Notes under the pieces: model-generated | The model's input: only the letters and a program-made list of their open reading frames with translations | The model's database searches: none | What the model was told of the DNA's origin: nothing | Assembly (NCBI RefSeq): GCF_900095025.1 | Contig: NZ_FMBK01000007.1 | Coordinates: forward strand, 124,001-188,000 | DNA length: 64,000 nt | From: Acinetobacter albensis | GTDB taxonomy: Bacteria; Pseudomonadota; Gammaproteobacteria; Pseudomonadales; Moraxellaceae | Reading direction: 5' to 3' | Position numbers and translations under genes: made by a program | In this document: one piece after another, positions 35,135 to 45,110 of the stretch | Numbering within the stretch: position 1 is the stretch's first letter | How the letters are laid out: every line of letters begins with the position of its first letter

Positions 35135-35289
35135 GATTTTTCCTTTCAAAGGGGAACACAATAAAATAACGGCATTTAACCACAGATAGCCGAGACGTGC
35201 AGTAAATTAACCTGAAAATATTTCAGTGTTGTCGGACATTTAAAGTCAAAATTTCACTCAAGATCGATTAAACCTTGAAGCAAATTGGT

Positions 35290-35330
35290 TTATACAAATA
35301 TAAAATATATACTTTATAAAATGTATAAAT
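35290..35330. repeat. Inverted hexa/heptamer in the serC-exporter intergenic region
   Basis: TTTATAC (about 35290-35296) and GTATAAA (about 35323-35329) are perfect inverted arms about 26 bp apart in a highly A/T-rich region about 70-100 bp before the exporter operon. It could be an operator; A/T bias makes chance plausible. Confidence 0.3.
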
Positions 35331-35395
35331 CACCATTTTCTATCTCAGGAAAGATACCTATTCACAGATAGAGCGATGTATAATTTGTTACAACG

Positions 35396-36919
35396 ATGTT
35401 GAGAGACAACTCTATGTTACTGAATTTAACATGGACACAAAAAAAAATTAATCCGTCCAGTCAAAGATTTTTAATCATTTCATTTTTATCAAAAACGCTT
35501 ATTTCTACAGCCTTGATGTATTCAACTTTCGCATCTGCGCAAAGTATAAGTTATGGTCAGGCTGAACAATCTATTTCAACTGATTCATATAGCACACAAG
35601 CTAATCAAGCTTTGCAACAAGCGTCAAAATTACAAGCTGAAGCGTTAAAAGGCCTAGGATTACCTCGTGTCGATTTAAATGTACGTGCCTATGCATTTCA
35701 TAATAAAACGGATCTTGATTTGGATTCATTTAAAAATAATTTAGAACAAACACTCTCTCAAGGAATTAATGATCGTATTGATCAAGAAAATTTTCCGCCT
35801 AATATTTCTGATCCTTTAAAAGAAGGTATTCACCAGACTATTCACAGTGGTGTGGGGTTATTTCCAGATTCTGCAAATGTAATATTAGAAGATCAAGTTG
35901 TGCGTCCGACTGTTTCAATACTTATGCCACTTTATACAGGTGGACTGACTTCTAGTAGTAAAGAAGTCGCTAACATTCAAGCCAAGCGCAGTCAACTGAC
36001 CAGTAAACAACAACAAGATGTACAGCGTTTTGAAATGATTCAAGTTTATTTCAACACCCAGTTACAACAGCAACTCTTGCAATCAAATCGTTCTCATTTT
36101 AATGCGATGCAAATACATTACCGCAATGCAATCAAACTTGAACAGCAAGGTTTTATTAGTAAAGGCCAACGTATGCAATTTGAAGTGGCCCAAAATAATG
36201 CTGAACGCGCTTATCAAAACACCGAAGGTAATTTTAAAGCCAGCCTGTTTCAATTGAATAATCTTCTACAAACCAGTCAAATTACAGACTTGAGTACGCC
36301 TTTATTTATTAATTCAACACAAAACCAAACTTTAAATAGTTTACTTAAAACCTATCAAGAACAATCCGCTTTGATTCGTAAAATGCAAATGGATACCCAA
36401 CTTGCCAATGCCAATGTTAAAGTACAAAGTGCCGCTAAAAAACCCAATCTTTTTGCATTTGGCGAATATAGTTTAGATGAAAAACAAAACTGGATTGTCG
36501 GAGTAGTCGCGCGTTACAACTTATTTTCAGGAGTTGATAAGAATAAAAATATTCAGGCGGCTGAGTTACAACGTTACGCATCTGAACTTCTGACTGAACG
36601 AACCAAGCAAGAAATAGAAAATATCATTTATAAATCATATAGCGAAATTAGTACTGCACAACGAAGTCATCAGCTACTACAGCAAAACATGAAAGCCGCA
36701 CAAGAAAACTTAAGAATACAAACCCTTTCTTTTAAAGAGGATATGGGCACAGCGACCCAAGTTATCGATGCTCAAAATGCTTTGGCATTTTTAGAAAGTG
36801 AGCAGGCTTTAAATGCTTATAAATATATTATGTCACTTGCAACGTTATTACAAAGTCACGGTTCAATCGACCAGTTTCAAGGCTATGTAAATCAAGCACA
36901 AACTGACTATATTCGTTAA
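35396..36919 (+). CDS. TolC-family outer-membrane efflux protein
   Basis: A 507-residue outer-membrane factor that would form the exit duct of the exporter encoded downstream. The signal peptide (hydrophobic stretch FLIISFLSKTLISTALMYSTFASAQ) is preceded by a long basic N-terminus. A start at ATG 35414 is possible and leaves the signal intact. The mature part shows the duplicated OEP pattern: long helices rich in Gln/Ala/Leu (QANQALQQASKLQAEALKGLGLP, later AAQENLRIQTLSFKEDMGTATQVIDAQNALA). VDLNVRAYAF is the first barrel strand. It precedes the membrane-fusion gene by 18 bp. Confidence 0.87.
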   Translation: MLRDNSMLLNLTWTQKKINPSSQRFLIISFLSKTLISTALMYSTFASAQSISYGQAEQSISTDSYSTQANQALQQASKLQAEALKGLGLPRVDLNVRAYAFHNKTDLDLDSFKNNLEQTLSQGINDRIDQENFPPNISDPLKEGIHQTIHSGVGLFPDSANVILEDQVVRPTVSILMPLYTGGLTSSSKEVANIQAKRSQLTSKQQQDVQRFEMIQVYFNTQLQQQLLQSNRSHFNAMQIHYRNAIKLEQQGFISKGQRMQFEVAQNNAERAYQNTEGNFKASLFQLNNLLQTSQITDLSTPLFINSTQNQTLNSLLKTYQEQSALIRKMQMDTQLANANVKVQSAAKKPNLFAFGEYSLDEKQNWIVGVVARYNLFSGVDKNKNIQAAELQRYASELLTERTKQEIENIIYKSYSEISTAQRSHQLLQQNMKAAQENLRIQTLSFKEDMGTATQVIDAQNALAFLESEQALNAYKYIMSLATLLQSHGSIDQFQGYVNQAQTDYIR

Positions 36920-36937
36920 TTTTTGTTGGGGAAAAAT

Positions 36938-38152
36938 ATGAACCACGATCAAAATAAGTCAGATCAAGAGATAAAAAATACCTCATCAGAAGGTGAGTCT
37001 AAAGATATATCAGCTCAAAAAAATCAGTTAGACCAGCCCTCTCCTCTGCCTGAGCATTCTGAACAGCGCACAGATTCAGAAACGATAGCGCAGTCTAAAA
37101 CAGATGTTCAATCTTCATCATCTGATCTGCCTCAAACTGCTGCTGAGTTAGAGACAAGGCAAAAAAAATCATCCGCCATTAAAGCCATCGGATTGATTAT
37201 TTTATGTCTAATTTTAGGCTTAATAGCATTTGGTCTATGGAAAAGTTATCAACCCTCAGTAATTGAATTACAAGGACGCGTTGAAGCTGAAACGATTCAT
37301 ATCAGTACCAAAGTACCCAGTCGAATTGAAGAAATCTATATACAGGATGGACAAAAAGTATCTAAAAACCAAGAATTAGTGCGCTTATTTAGTCCCGAAA
37401 TTGATGCAAAAAAACAGCAAGCCTTAGGTGCCTTACAATCTGCTATCGCTTTGCAATCTACTGCGGAACGTGGTTCACAACAAGAAAATATTGAAACGCT
37501 CTATGCCAACTGGCAGAGTCTAAAAGCTCAACAGGCTTTAGCAAAAACCACGTATCAGCGCGGCGCAAATTTATTTAAAGAAGGCGTTATTTCGCGTCAA
37601 CGTCGTGATGAACTGCAGGCTGCTGCAACTTCTGCCAGTCAAATGACCGAAGCGGCCTATCAACAATATGCACGTGCCAAACGTGGCAGTACACCGCAGC
37701 AAAAATCATCTGCTGATGCACAGGTACAAATTGCGCAAGCTGCCGTTGCCGAAGCCAATGCGCTAGAAGCTGAAACTAAATTACGCTCTCCCGTTTCTGG
37801 AACAGTATCTAAAGTCTACGGAAAAACCTCTGAATTGGTGGCAACTGCTGTACCTGTCGTCAGTATTATTCAAGATGATGATGCTTGGGTAAGCTTAAAT
37901 ATTCGTGAAGACCTGTATGCACAGGTCTACAAAACCAAAACTATGCAGGGATTTATTCCCGCATTAAACAGAACTGCCACTTTTAAAATTAAACATATAG
38001 ATGCCGAGGGTGAATTTGCCACCATTAAAACCACACGACAAACAGGTGGTTATGATATTCGCAGTTTTAAAGTTCATCTTGTCCCCATCGAACCCATCGC
38101 AGATTTAAAAGTCGGTATGAGTGTCTTGTTTAAAATTCAAGAGTCAAAATAA
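36938..38152 (+). CDS. HlyD/EmrA-type membrane fusion protein
   Basis: The periplasmic adaptor linking the inner-membrane permeases to the TolC-type duct. I use ATG 36938 (404 aa) with GGGGAA upstream. An unusually long, polar, Ser/Gln/Glu-rich cytoplasmic N-terminus (about 75 residues) precedes the membrane helix (AIGLIILCLILGLIAFGLW). Then come the lipoyl half-motif (VEAETIHISTKVPSRIEEIYIQDGQKVSKNQEL), a coiled hairpin, the second half (LRSPVSGTVSKVYGKTSELV) and the beta-barrel. The extended disordered tail is unlike most HlyD proteins. Its stop overlaps the next gene by one base. Confidence 0.9.
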   Translation: MNHDQNKSDQEIKNTSSEGESKDISAQKNQLDQPSPLPEHSEQRTDSETIAQSKTDVQSSSSDLPQTAAELETRQKKSSAIKAIGLIILCLILGLIAFGLWKSYQPSVIELQGRVEAETIHISTKVPSRIEEIYIQDGQKVSKNQELVRLFSPEIDAKKQQALGALQSAIALQSTAERGSQQENIETLYANWQSLKAQQALAKTTYQRGANLFKEGVISRQRRDELQAAATSASQMTEAAYQQYARAKRGSTPQQKSSADAQVQIAQAAVAEANALEAETKLRSPVSGTVSKVYGKTSELVATAVPVVSIIQDDDAWVSLNIREDLYAQVYKTKTMQGFIPALNRTATFKIKHIDAEGEFATIKTTRQTGGYDIRSFKVHLVPIEPIADLKVGMSVLFKIQESK

Positions 38153-39282
38153 TGTGGTCTGGCTTACTGCGTGAATTCCGTTATTTACTGTCACATAAAT
38201 GGGACTTGTGCTTAGTCACACTTGCACCTTTATTTATTATTGTATTGTTTAGCAGTATGTTTTATCAGGGTAAAGCTGAACATTTACCTATCGCGATTAT
38301 TGACCAAGATCAAAGTGAGCTCAGTCGAACTATTGAAAAGCATCTCAGTCATCATTCCAGTTTAAAAATAGCCTTGATTTCCCAAAACCCTGAGGAAGTA
38401 GAAAGTCTCATTAATCAAACTAAAATTTGGGGTTATATTGTCATCCCTGCAGGTGCAGAACAACGCTTGGTACAGGCCAAAGATGCAGAGATCAGTATTG
38501 CTTTTAACCAAAGTTATTTTAGTGTAGGCAATACCATATCCTCTGCCATGTTGGTCAGTACTTTGCAAGCCATTGCCGAATTTAGTGGACAAAGTTATTT
38601 AGAAAATAGAATTCCTTATCTAGATGTACCTACCCCAAATGTTAAAATTTCTACTTTGTACAATCCCAGTTTAAGTTATGAGTTTTATCTTGAACCATTT
38701 ATGATTTTGGCAATTCTGCATTTACTCTTGTGTTGTTGTGTAGCTTTTTCAGTCGGACAAGAATTAAAATTTAATACCACAGAACAATGGCTCAATCAGC
38801 AAAATATTCTTAAAGCTTTGTTCTCCAAAAATATAACTTATGTTTTGATTTTTACAGTGTGGACATGGCTGTGGATGTTCTGGTTAATTGAGATTCGCGG
38901 TTGGTTTGTCGCAGGTCAATTATGGAGCATCTTACTCGGTCAATTTTTGTTATACAGTGCTTATGCATTTATGAGCAGTACCGTTGTGTTAGCTACACGA
39001 AACTTGGCTAAATCGTTTGGTTTTATTGCAATTTATGGTGGTTCGTCTTTAAGTTTTGCTGGAGTTACTCTACCACTTAACAATGCCCCACTCTTTACAC
39101 AGTTTTGGGCCAATATTATTCCTTATACGCCGTATGCAAAATTACAAATCGAACAATGGGTCATTGGCAGTCCAATCACTGTTTCACTGTTACCGCTTGG
39201 CATTTTATTTTTTTACACCATCATTTATTTTGCTTGTGCTTGTTTCTTCCTTAAAAAAAATCTCAAGGAAAAATTGACGTGA
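38152..39282 (+). CDS. ABC-2-type permease, first of two
   Basis: A 376-residue protein of the YhhJ/DrrB-like ABC-2 membrane family. A first helix (about 20-38) is followed by a large periplasmic domain (IAIIDQDQSELSRTIEKHL is the family's conserved beginning), then five C-terminal helices (about 180-370) with the ABC-2 pattern ATRNLAKSFGFIAIYGGSSLSFAGVTLP. It is translationally coupled to both neighbours. It has no nucleotide-binding domain. Confidence 0.88.
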   Translation: MWSGLLREFRYLLSHKWDLCLVTLAPLFIIVLFSSMFYQGKAEHLPIAIIDQDQSELSRTIEKHLSHHSSLKIALISQNPEEVESLINQTKIWGYIVIPAGAEQRLVQAKDAEISIAFNQSYFSVGNTISSAMLVSTLQAIAEFSGQSYLENRIPYLDVPTPNVKISTLYNPSLSYEFYLEPFMILAILHLLLCCCVAFSVGQELKFNTTEQWLNQQNILKALFSKNITYVLIFTVWTWLWMFWLIEIRGWFVAGQLWSILLGQFLLYSAYAFMSSTVVLATRNLAKSFGFIAIYGGSSLSFAGVTLPLNNAPLFTQFWANIIPYTPYAKLQIEQWVIGSPITVSLLPLGILFFYTIIYFACACFFLKKNLKEKLT

Positions 39283-40388
39283 AAAATAATTTCAAAAAAT
39301 TCCTGCATTTTTATCTCAAAACATTTAAAGATATTCTGGGTAATAGCTCAATTTTTACCACTTTGGTTTTATCAATTTTTTTATATAGTTTTTTTTATCC
39401 AACAGCTTATAAAGCTGAACATGCAGAGTCTCTGCCTATCGTCATTGTAGATGAAGAACAAAGCCTGATAAGTTCTCGTATTATTACTCAAGTGTCGAAC
39501 AGCCCAAACGTTAAAATTAAGGCAGTTACGGGTAATTTTGCTGAAGCTGAAATGATGATCAAAAATCAACAGGCTGATGGTATCTTACTTTTACCAAACA
39601 ATCTGACGAATAGCATACGACGTGGAGAGATTGGTGGCGTGGGTTTATATTTAAGTGCAGCAAATTTTTTAAAAACTAAGCAAATAGGTTTAGGACTAGC
39701 AAGCTCAATTGAACATGCTGTTGCGCAACAAGCAGAAAAGTTTGGACAGATCTCACATTTCAACCTTGCACTTTCTATTCATCAAATTCCTTTATTTAAC
39801 ACTCTGTCAGGTTATGGCAGTTATGTTTTTCCTGCTATTGCACCTCTCATTGTTCACCAAACCATTTTATTAGGCTTAGGCATGCTACTTGCGGGATATC
39901 GTATACAGCATTGGCGTCCGAACAAAATGGAGTTTTTTGCGATATTTAGCTCGATTTTAACAATTGGCTGTTTGGGTTGTTTCTATTTATTTGGTTTTAC
40001 TTTCTGGTTATATGATTATCCACATGGTGGAAATTTTTGGGGTATGTTACTCGGTGTTCCTATTTTCATCAGCAGTGTGATTGGTCTGAGCATGCTGTTT
40101 GCATCTTTTTTAGATTTACCTGAACGCGCAGGCCATGTCTTTGTATTTACCTCTATTCCTTTATTTTTACTTTCAGGAACTGCGTGGCCACATGCAGCCA
40201 TGCCTGAATGGATTCAATGGTTGGGCAATCTGCTTCCCTCAACTCAAGGGATACAAATGTTTATTCAACTCAACCAAATGGGTGTCCCTCTACAAATCGT
40301 CATTCCTAAAATGATTTATTTATCAACAATGGCAGCAATCCTTTTAATTTGGTCATATTTTAGGTTAACGCAAAACCCCAAAAATTAA
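39279..40388 (+). CDS. ABC-2-type permease, second of two
   Basis: A 369-residue paralogue of the preceding protein with the same architecture: helix at about 25-42, periplasmic domain starting LPIVIVDEEQSLISSRI, and five C-terminal helices with SIPLFLLSGTAWPHAAMPEWIQWLGNLLPSTQG, the conserved ABC-2 ending. It starts with GTG inside the previous stop (GTGA overlap), so translation is coupled. No ATP-binding subunit is encoded before or after; the next gene on this strand is gltP, 270 bp away with its own control region. Confidence 0.88.
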   Translation: MKNNFKKFLHFYLKTFKDILGNSSIFTTLVLSIFLYSFFYPTAYKAEHAESLPIVIVDEEQSLISSRIITQVSNSPNVKIKAVTGNFAEAEMMIKNQQADGILLLPNNLTNSIRRGEIGGVGLYLSAANFLKTKQIGLGLASSIEHAVAQQAEKFGQISHFNLALSIHQIPLFNTLSGYGSYVFPAIAPLIVHQTILLGLGMLLAGYRIQHWRPNKMEFFAIFSSILTIGCLGCFYLFGFTFWLYDYPHGGNFWGMLLGVPIFISSVIGLSMLFASFLDLPERAGHVFVFTSIPLFLLSGTAWPHAAMPEWIQWLGNLLPSTQGIQMFIQLNQMGVPLQIVIPKMIYLSTMAAILLIWSYFRLTQNPKN

Positions 40389-40540
40389 AATTTGCGCACT
40401 CCTGATAAGATTAATAAATAAAACTAAATAAATAGATCGAATATTCAACTAAAACTGAAATATTTTTGATCAATTGAACCATGATCAAATAGAAAAAGTT
40501 AGATTGTATGCAGTTATCAATGCAAAATAGCGTTTTTTCC

Positions 40541-40567
40541 ATACTCCCAGAGTATATATTTATACTC
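40541..40567. promoter_or_regulatory. Three alternating inverted arms upstream of gltP
   Basis: ATACTC (40541-40546), GAGTATA (40550-40556) and TATACTC (40561-40567). The middle arm can pair with either neighbour, over a 3-nt or a 4-nt loop. It lies about 90 bp before the gltP start. It may be overlapping operator half-sites or alternative hairpins. Confidence 0.4.
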
Positions 40568-40657
40568 ATCCCCATGCTCCCATTAACATGTCGCCATGAA
40601 ATCGACAGCGTTATTACAGCTTTTTATTTACTAAATATCTGATTTTAAGGGATTAAC

Positions 40658-41953
40658 ATGAAGAAAATTAAGATAAGCCTTGCATGGCAAATCGTAATTG
40701 CACTCATTTTAGGTGTACTTGTAGGCTCTTTTTTACACTACTCTCCCGAATACCGTGATGTATTGATTAATAATTTTCTTCGCCCATTGGGTGCAATTTT
40801 TATTACGTTAATTAAAATGATCGTGGTTCCACTTGTAGTCTCCATGCTGATTTTAGGTATTGCCAATACAAGTCATGGTCAAAACATCGGTAAACTGGGT
40901 TTTAAAACCATTGTTTATTTTGAAATTATTACCACTGTTGCAATTGTTGTGGGTTTAGTTGCCGCTAATATTTTCCAGCCAGGTGCTGGTATTGATATGT
41001 CAGCTTTAACACAAGCAGATATTTCCCAATATCAAGAGACCTCACAAGAAGTCAGTAGCCATGCACATGGTCTAGTCAATACGATTTTATCGGTTATTCC
41101 CTCCAATATTTTTGGCTCGTTGACTGATGGTCATATGCTGCCGATTATCTTCTTTTGTGTCATTTTTGGTGTAGGTTTGGGTTCATTAGCACATGAAACT
41201 AAAAAACCTTTACTCGATGTACTGAATGCTGTTTCTCAAGCCATGTTTAAAGTGACTCATATGATCATGCTTTTTGCACCATTTGGTGTATTTGGTCTGA
41301 TTGCAGCAACGGTTGCGACTTTTGGCTTTAGCTCTTTACTGCCTTTGGTTAAATTGGCACTTTTGGTATACGGTGCTATTTTATTCTTTATTTTCGTCAT
41401 TTTAGGTTTTGTTGCCAAATTCTGTGGTTTCAATATTTGGGAATTGATTAAAATTCTTAAAGATGAGCTTATTTTAGCTTACTCAACTGCAAGTTCTGAA
41501 GCCGTTTTACCTCGTATTATGGAAAAAATGGAAGCCTATGGTGCTCCTAAATCGATTACGAGTTTTGTTATTCCGATTGGTTATTCATTTAACTTAGACG
41601 GTTCAACACTTTACCAAAGTATTGCGGCTATTTTCATTGCGCAACTTTACGGTATCGATTTAAGTTTGACACAACAACTGGTTTTGGTTTTAACCTTAAT
41701 GATTACCTCTAAAGGAATTGCAGGTGTTCCAGGTGTTTCTTTTGTTGTGTTATTGGCAACATTAGGAAGTGTCGGTATTCCGTTGGAAGGTTTAGCCTTT
41801 ATTGCAGGTATTGATCGTATTTTAGATATGGCACGTACTGTACTGAATGTGATTGGTAACTCTTTGGCTGTTCTTGTAATTAGTAAATGGGAAGGTCAAT
41901 TCGATGCTGAAAAACAAAAAGAATATCAAGTTGAAATGAAAGAAGCTGCTTAA
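40658..41953 (+). CDS. gltP: Dicarboxylate/amino acid:cation symporter (GltP family)
   Basis: A 431-residue DAACS transporter for glutamate/aspartate or C4-dicarboxylates. It has eight helices and two re-entrant hairpins. The family signatures are LRPLGAIFITLIKMIVVPLVVS (TM2-3), STASSEAVLPRIMEKM (HP1 serine-rich tip, TASSEA), PIGYSFNLDGSTLYQSIAAIF (TM7, here NLDGST) and TSKGIAGVPGVSFVVL (HP2). GltP versus DctA cannot be separated with certainty. It is monocistronic with a terminator. Confidence 0.9.
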   Translation: MKKIKISLAWQIVIALILGVLVGSFLHYSPEYRDVLINNFLRPLGAIFITLIKMIVVPLVVSMLILGIANTSHGQNIGKLGFKTIVYFEIITTVAIVVGLVAANIFQPGAGIDMSALTQADISQYQETSQEVSSHAHGLVNTILSVIPSNIFGSLTDGHMLPIIFFCVIFGVGLGSLAHETKKPLLDVLNAVSQAMFKVTHMIMLFAPFGVFGLIAATVATFGFSSLLPLVKLALLVYGAILFFIFVILGFVAKFCGFNIWELIKILKDELILAYSTASSEAVLPRIMEKMEAYGAPKSITSFVIPIGYSFNLDGSTLYQSIAAIFIAQLYGIDLSLTQQLVLVLTLMITSKGIAGVPGVSFVVLLATLGSVGIPLEGLAFIAGIDRILDMARTVLNVIGNSLAVLVISKWEGQFDAEKQKEYQVEMKEAA

Positions 41954-41964
41954 TTAATCAAAAC

Positions 41965-41991
41965 AAAAAAGGAAGCTTCGGCTTCCTTTCT
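41965..41991 (+). terminator. Rho-independent terminator after gltP
   Basis: AAAGGAAGC - TTCG - GCTTCCTTT, a perfect stem with a stable TTCG tetraloop. Confidence 0.88.
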
Positions 41992-42062
41992 TATGATGAT
42001 GAAAACTTTAAACGAGCATCACATGGATAATTGAATATTACCATCTTGCATTTTATGCATAT

Positions 42063-42091
42063 AAAAAAGAGCGCCTAAGCGCTCTTTTTTT
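42063..42091 (-). terminator. Rho-independent terminator after gyrA
   Basis: AAAAAAGAGCGC - CTAA or TTAG - GCGCTCTTTTTT; symmetric flanks allow action in both directions. Confidence 0.88.
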
Positions 42092-42101
42092 AAACCAAAA
42101 C

Positions 42102-45100
42102 TTACTCTTTTTCAGACGTATTTAAATCTGTTTCAGACTCAGTTTTATCAGCAATCGTCTCATCATCAACCAAAGTTTCAGAATCAATTAAAGCTTCAGA
42201 GACAATGACTTCTTCGCCTTCAACTGATTCAATAAACTCTTCTTCTTCAACGGCTTCTACAGAAACAACCCCAACTAGAATTTCTTCTTGACCTAAACGA
42301 ATCAGACGAACACCTTGTGCATTACGTCCAGTGGTTGCAACTTCAGAAGCACGTGTACGAACCATCGTACCACCATCAGAAATCAACATCAGTTCTTTGC
42401 TTTCATCAATAGATACTGCACCGACCAATTCACCATTACGTTCAGAGGTTTTAATGGCGATTACACCTTTACCACCACGTTTTTTGGTTGGGAATTCGCC
42501 GACTGGCGTACGTTTACCATAACCGTTGGCACATGCACAAAGCACTTCGCCAGTTTCTGGCACAACCACCAATGAAACGATACGGCTGATGAATGCCGAA
42601 TCTGAAGTATCTTCATCATCTGAATCTACCTCAGTTTCTGCATCTTCAAGCAGCGCGGCTGCACCAATGGTCACGCGCATACCACGCACACCTTTGGCAG
42701 AACGGCCCATTGAACGAACATCAGTTTCTGCGAAGCGAATTGCTTTACCTTCATTTGAGAACAACATGATTTGCTGTTCACCATCGGTAATGGCTACACC
42801 AATTAAGGTATCGTCGCCATTCAGCTCAATCGCACGTAAACCATTTGAACGCACATTCGAGAATTGCTCAAGCTCTACACGTTTAATCGTACCGTACTCG
42901 GTCGCCATAAACACATAGAAGTTTTTACGCACTGCTTCAGCTTGCTGTGCAAAGTCAGCCATGATGTCGTCATCTAAATCAGTCGTAGATAACTCAATAC
43001 CCAATTGTTTTAATTGGATACGTAACGCATCTGATATATCATTTGCGCCATCTTCAAGTTCAGCTAAAGCAGCTTCAAGTTCTACAAAATGACCATTAAT
43101 AATTTCATTTTGTTGCAGTTTGACTTTATTGGCTTTCACAAATGCTTGGAAATCGGCTAAACGATCTTTAAATTTCTTCGGCGCATCAATCACAGGCAAA
43201 ATTGCAGTAATCGTTTCATTCGCATCCAGTGGCAACAAGTTCACCATTGGGCGACCTTTTGCACCACGTGATGCTTGTGGCACATCATACACTTTCAAGC
43301 GATAGACTTTACCGACATTGGTAAAACATAGAACAGTGGCATGGTTTGACGTCACAATCAGATGTTGAATGAAATCATCTTCTTTCATTGAAGTCGCAGA
43401 TTTACCACGACCACCACGACGCTGAGCAGCATAATCAGAAAGTGGTTGTGTTTTCGCATATCCTGTTTTTGAAACAGTGAGAACCATTTGCTCTTCAGGA
43501 ATTAAATCTTCACGAGAGAAATCGATACGAGATTCAACAATTGATGTTTTACGTCCATCACCATATTGCTGAATGATAAGCGCCAACTCTTCACGAATCA
43601 CATTCATCAACAAATTAAAGTCATTTAAAATTGCGGTAAGTTCAGCAATTTGAGCCAAAATTTCAGAATATTCAGCATGTAATTTATCTTGTTCTAGACC
43701 CGTTAAACGATGTAAACGTAATTCTAAAATTGCACCGACTTGAACAGGCGAAAGACGATAAATACCTCCATCAAAACCATAAGGTTTAGACAGATCTTCC
43801 CCTTCAATAATTTCTGGACGAACAGAAACTGAACCCGCTTTTTCCAGTAATGCAACGACACCACCAGCCGACCATTCACCAGCCTGTAAACGCTCACGCG
43901 CCTCGGCAGGATTGGCAGAGGTTTTGATGGTTTCAATGATTGCATCAATATTGGCTAAAGCAACCGTTAAACCCTCTAAGATATGACCACGTTCACGTGC
44001 TTTACGAAGTTCGAACATCGTACGACGTGTCACTACTTCTTGACGGTGACGAATAAATGCTGCAATGATATCTTTTAAATTCATCAACTTCGGTTGGCCG
44101 TTATCTAGGCACACCATGTTGATACTGAAAGAATTTTCTAATTGCGTGTTTTGGAACAGGTTATTGACAATAACTTCTGCATTTTCACCACGCTTTAAGT
44201 CAATCGCAATACGCATGCCGTCTTTATCAGACTCATCACGTAGCTCTGAAATTCCTTCCAGTTTTTTCTCTTTAACTAACTCCGCAATACGTTCAATGGT
44301 TCTTGCTTTGTTGACCTGATACGGAATTTCAGTGAAAACAATCGTGGTACGCCCGTTTTTAGGATCTTCTTCAAAGTGATATTTACCACGAATATGAAGA
44401 CGACCTTTACCAGTACGGTAAGCATCAACAATACCGGATTTACCGTAAATGATACCACCTGTAGGAAAATCTGGGCCCGATATATGTTCCATCAAGCCTT
44501 CAATACTGATGTTTGGATTATTGGCATAAGCAAGACATGCATTCACAACTTCAGTCATGTTGTGTGGCGCCATATTGGTCGCCATACCGACGGCAATACC
44601 TGTCACACCATTGATCAATAAGTTGGGAACACGTGTTGGCATCACCTGAGGAATTCGCTCAGAGCCATCGTAGTTATCTTCCCATTCAACCGTATCTTTT
44701 TCTAGATCAGCTAAAAGTTCATGAGTCAGTTTACGCATCCGCACTTCGGTATAACGCATTGCTGCTGCGCTGTCGCCATCGACAGAACCAAAGTTACCCT
44801 GACCATCGACCAATTGATAACGCAAGCTAAAATCTTGGGCCATACGTACGATGGTTTCATAAACAGCTGAATCACCATGCGGATGATATTTACCGATCAC
44901 GTCACCCACCACACGGGCAGACTTTTTATAAGCTTTGTTGTAGTCGTTGCCTAACTCGTGCATAGCGAAAAGCACACGACGATGAACAGGTTTTAAGCCA
45001 TCTCTCACATCTGGTAATGCCCGAGAAACAATTACACTCATGGCATAGTCGAGATATGAGCTTTTGAGTTCATCCTCAATGGCAATCGGTCGGATTTCCG

Positions 45101-45110
45101 ATACGCTCAT
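42102..45110 (-). CDS. gyrA: DNA gyrase subunit A with an enlarged C-terminal domain
   Basis: The breakage-reunion subunit of gyrase. The quinolone-determining segment [13 protein letters not shown] is intact, with Ser81 and Glu85 (E. coli Ser83 and Asp87), the drug-susceptible state. The catalytic Tyr lies in MRYTEVRM (near residue 120). The GyrA box QRRGGRG begins the C-terminal propeller. At 1002 aa the protein is longer than E. coli GyrA (875). About 85 residues are inserted between [11 protein letters not shown] and [11 protein letters not shown] (about residues 643-730). A shorter acidic insert follows [11 protein letters not shown], and the tail is acidic. The body is normal, so this is an enlarged propeller domain and not a fusion error. 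Confidence 0.97.
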   Translation of the reverse strand: MSVSEIRPIAIEDELKSSYLDYAMSVIVSRALPDVRDGLKPVHRRVLFAMHELGNDYNKAYKKSARVVGDVIGKYHPHGDSAVYETIVRMAQDFSLRYQLVDGQGNFGSVDGDSAAAMRYTEVRMRKLTHELLADLEKDTVEWEDNYDGSERIPQVMPTRVPNLLINGVTGIAVGMATNMAPHNMTEVVNACLAYANNPNISIEGLMEHISGPDFPTGGIIYGKSGIVDAYRTGKGRLHIRGKYHFEEDPKNGRTTIVFTEIPYQVNKARTIERIAELVKEKKLEGISELRDESDKDGMRIAIDLKRGENAEVIVNNLFQNTQLENSFSINMVCLDNGQPKLMNLKDIIAAFIRHRQEVVTRRTMFELRKARERGHILEGLTVALANIDAIIETIKTSANPAEARERLQAGEWSAGGVVALLEKAGSVSVRPEIIEGEDLSKPYGFDGGIYRLSPVQVGAILELRLHRLTGLEQDKLHAEYSEILAQIAELTAILNDFNLLMNVIREELALIIQQYGDGRKTSIVESRIDFSREDLIPEEQMVLTVSKTGYAKTQPLSDYAAQRRGGRGKSATSMKEDDFIQHLIVTSNHATVLCFTNVGKVYRLKVYDVPQASRGAKGRPMVNLLPLDANETITAILPVIDAPKKFKDRLADFQAFVKANKVKLQQNEIINGHFVELEAALAELEDGANDISDALRIQLKQLGIELSTTDLDDDIMADFAQQAEAVRKNFYVFMATEYGTIKRVELEQFSNVRSNGLRAIELNGDDTLIGVAITDGEQQIMLFSNEGKAIRFAETDVRSMGRSAKGVRGMRVTIGAAALLEDAETEVDSDDEDTSDSAFISRIVSLVVVPETGEVLCACANGYGKRTPVGEFPTKKRGGKGVIAIKTSERNGELVGAVSIDESKELMLISDGGTMVRTRASEVATTGRNAQGVRLIRLGQEEILVGVVSVEAVEEEEFIESVEGEEVIVSEALIDSETLVDDETIADKTESETDLNTSEKE

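Noticed and set aside
42315..44830. Several plus-strand frames inside gyrA
   Set aside because: They are antisense shadows of the conserved gyrA reading frame.
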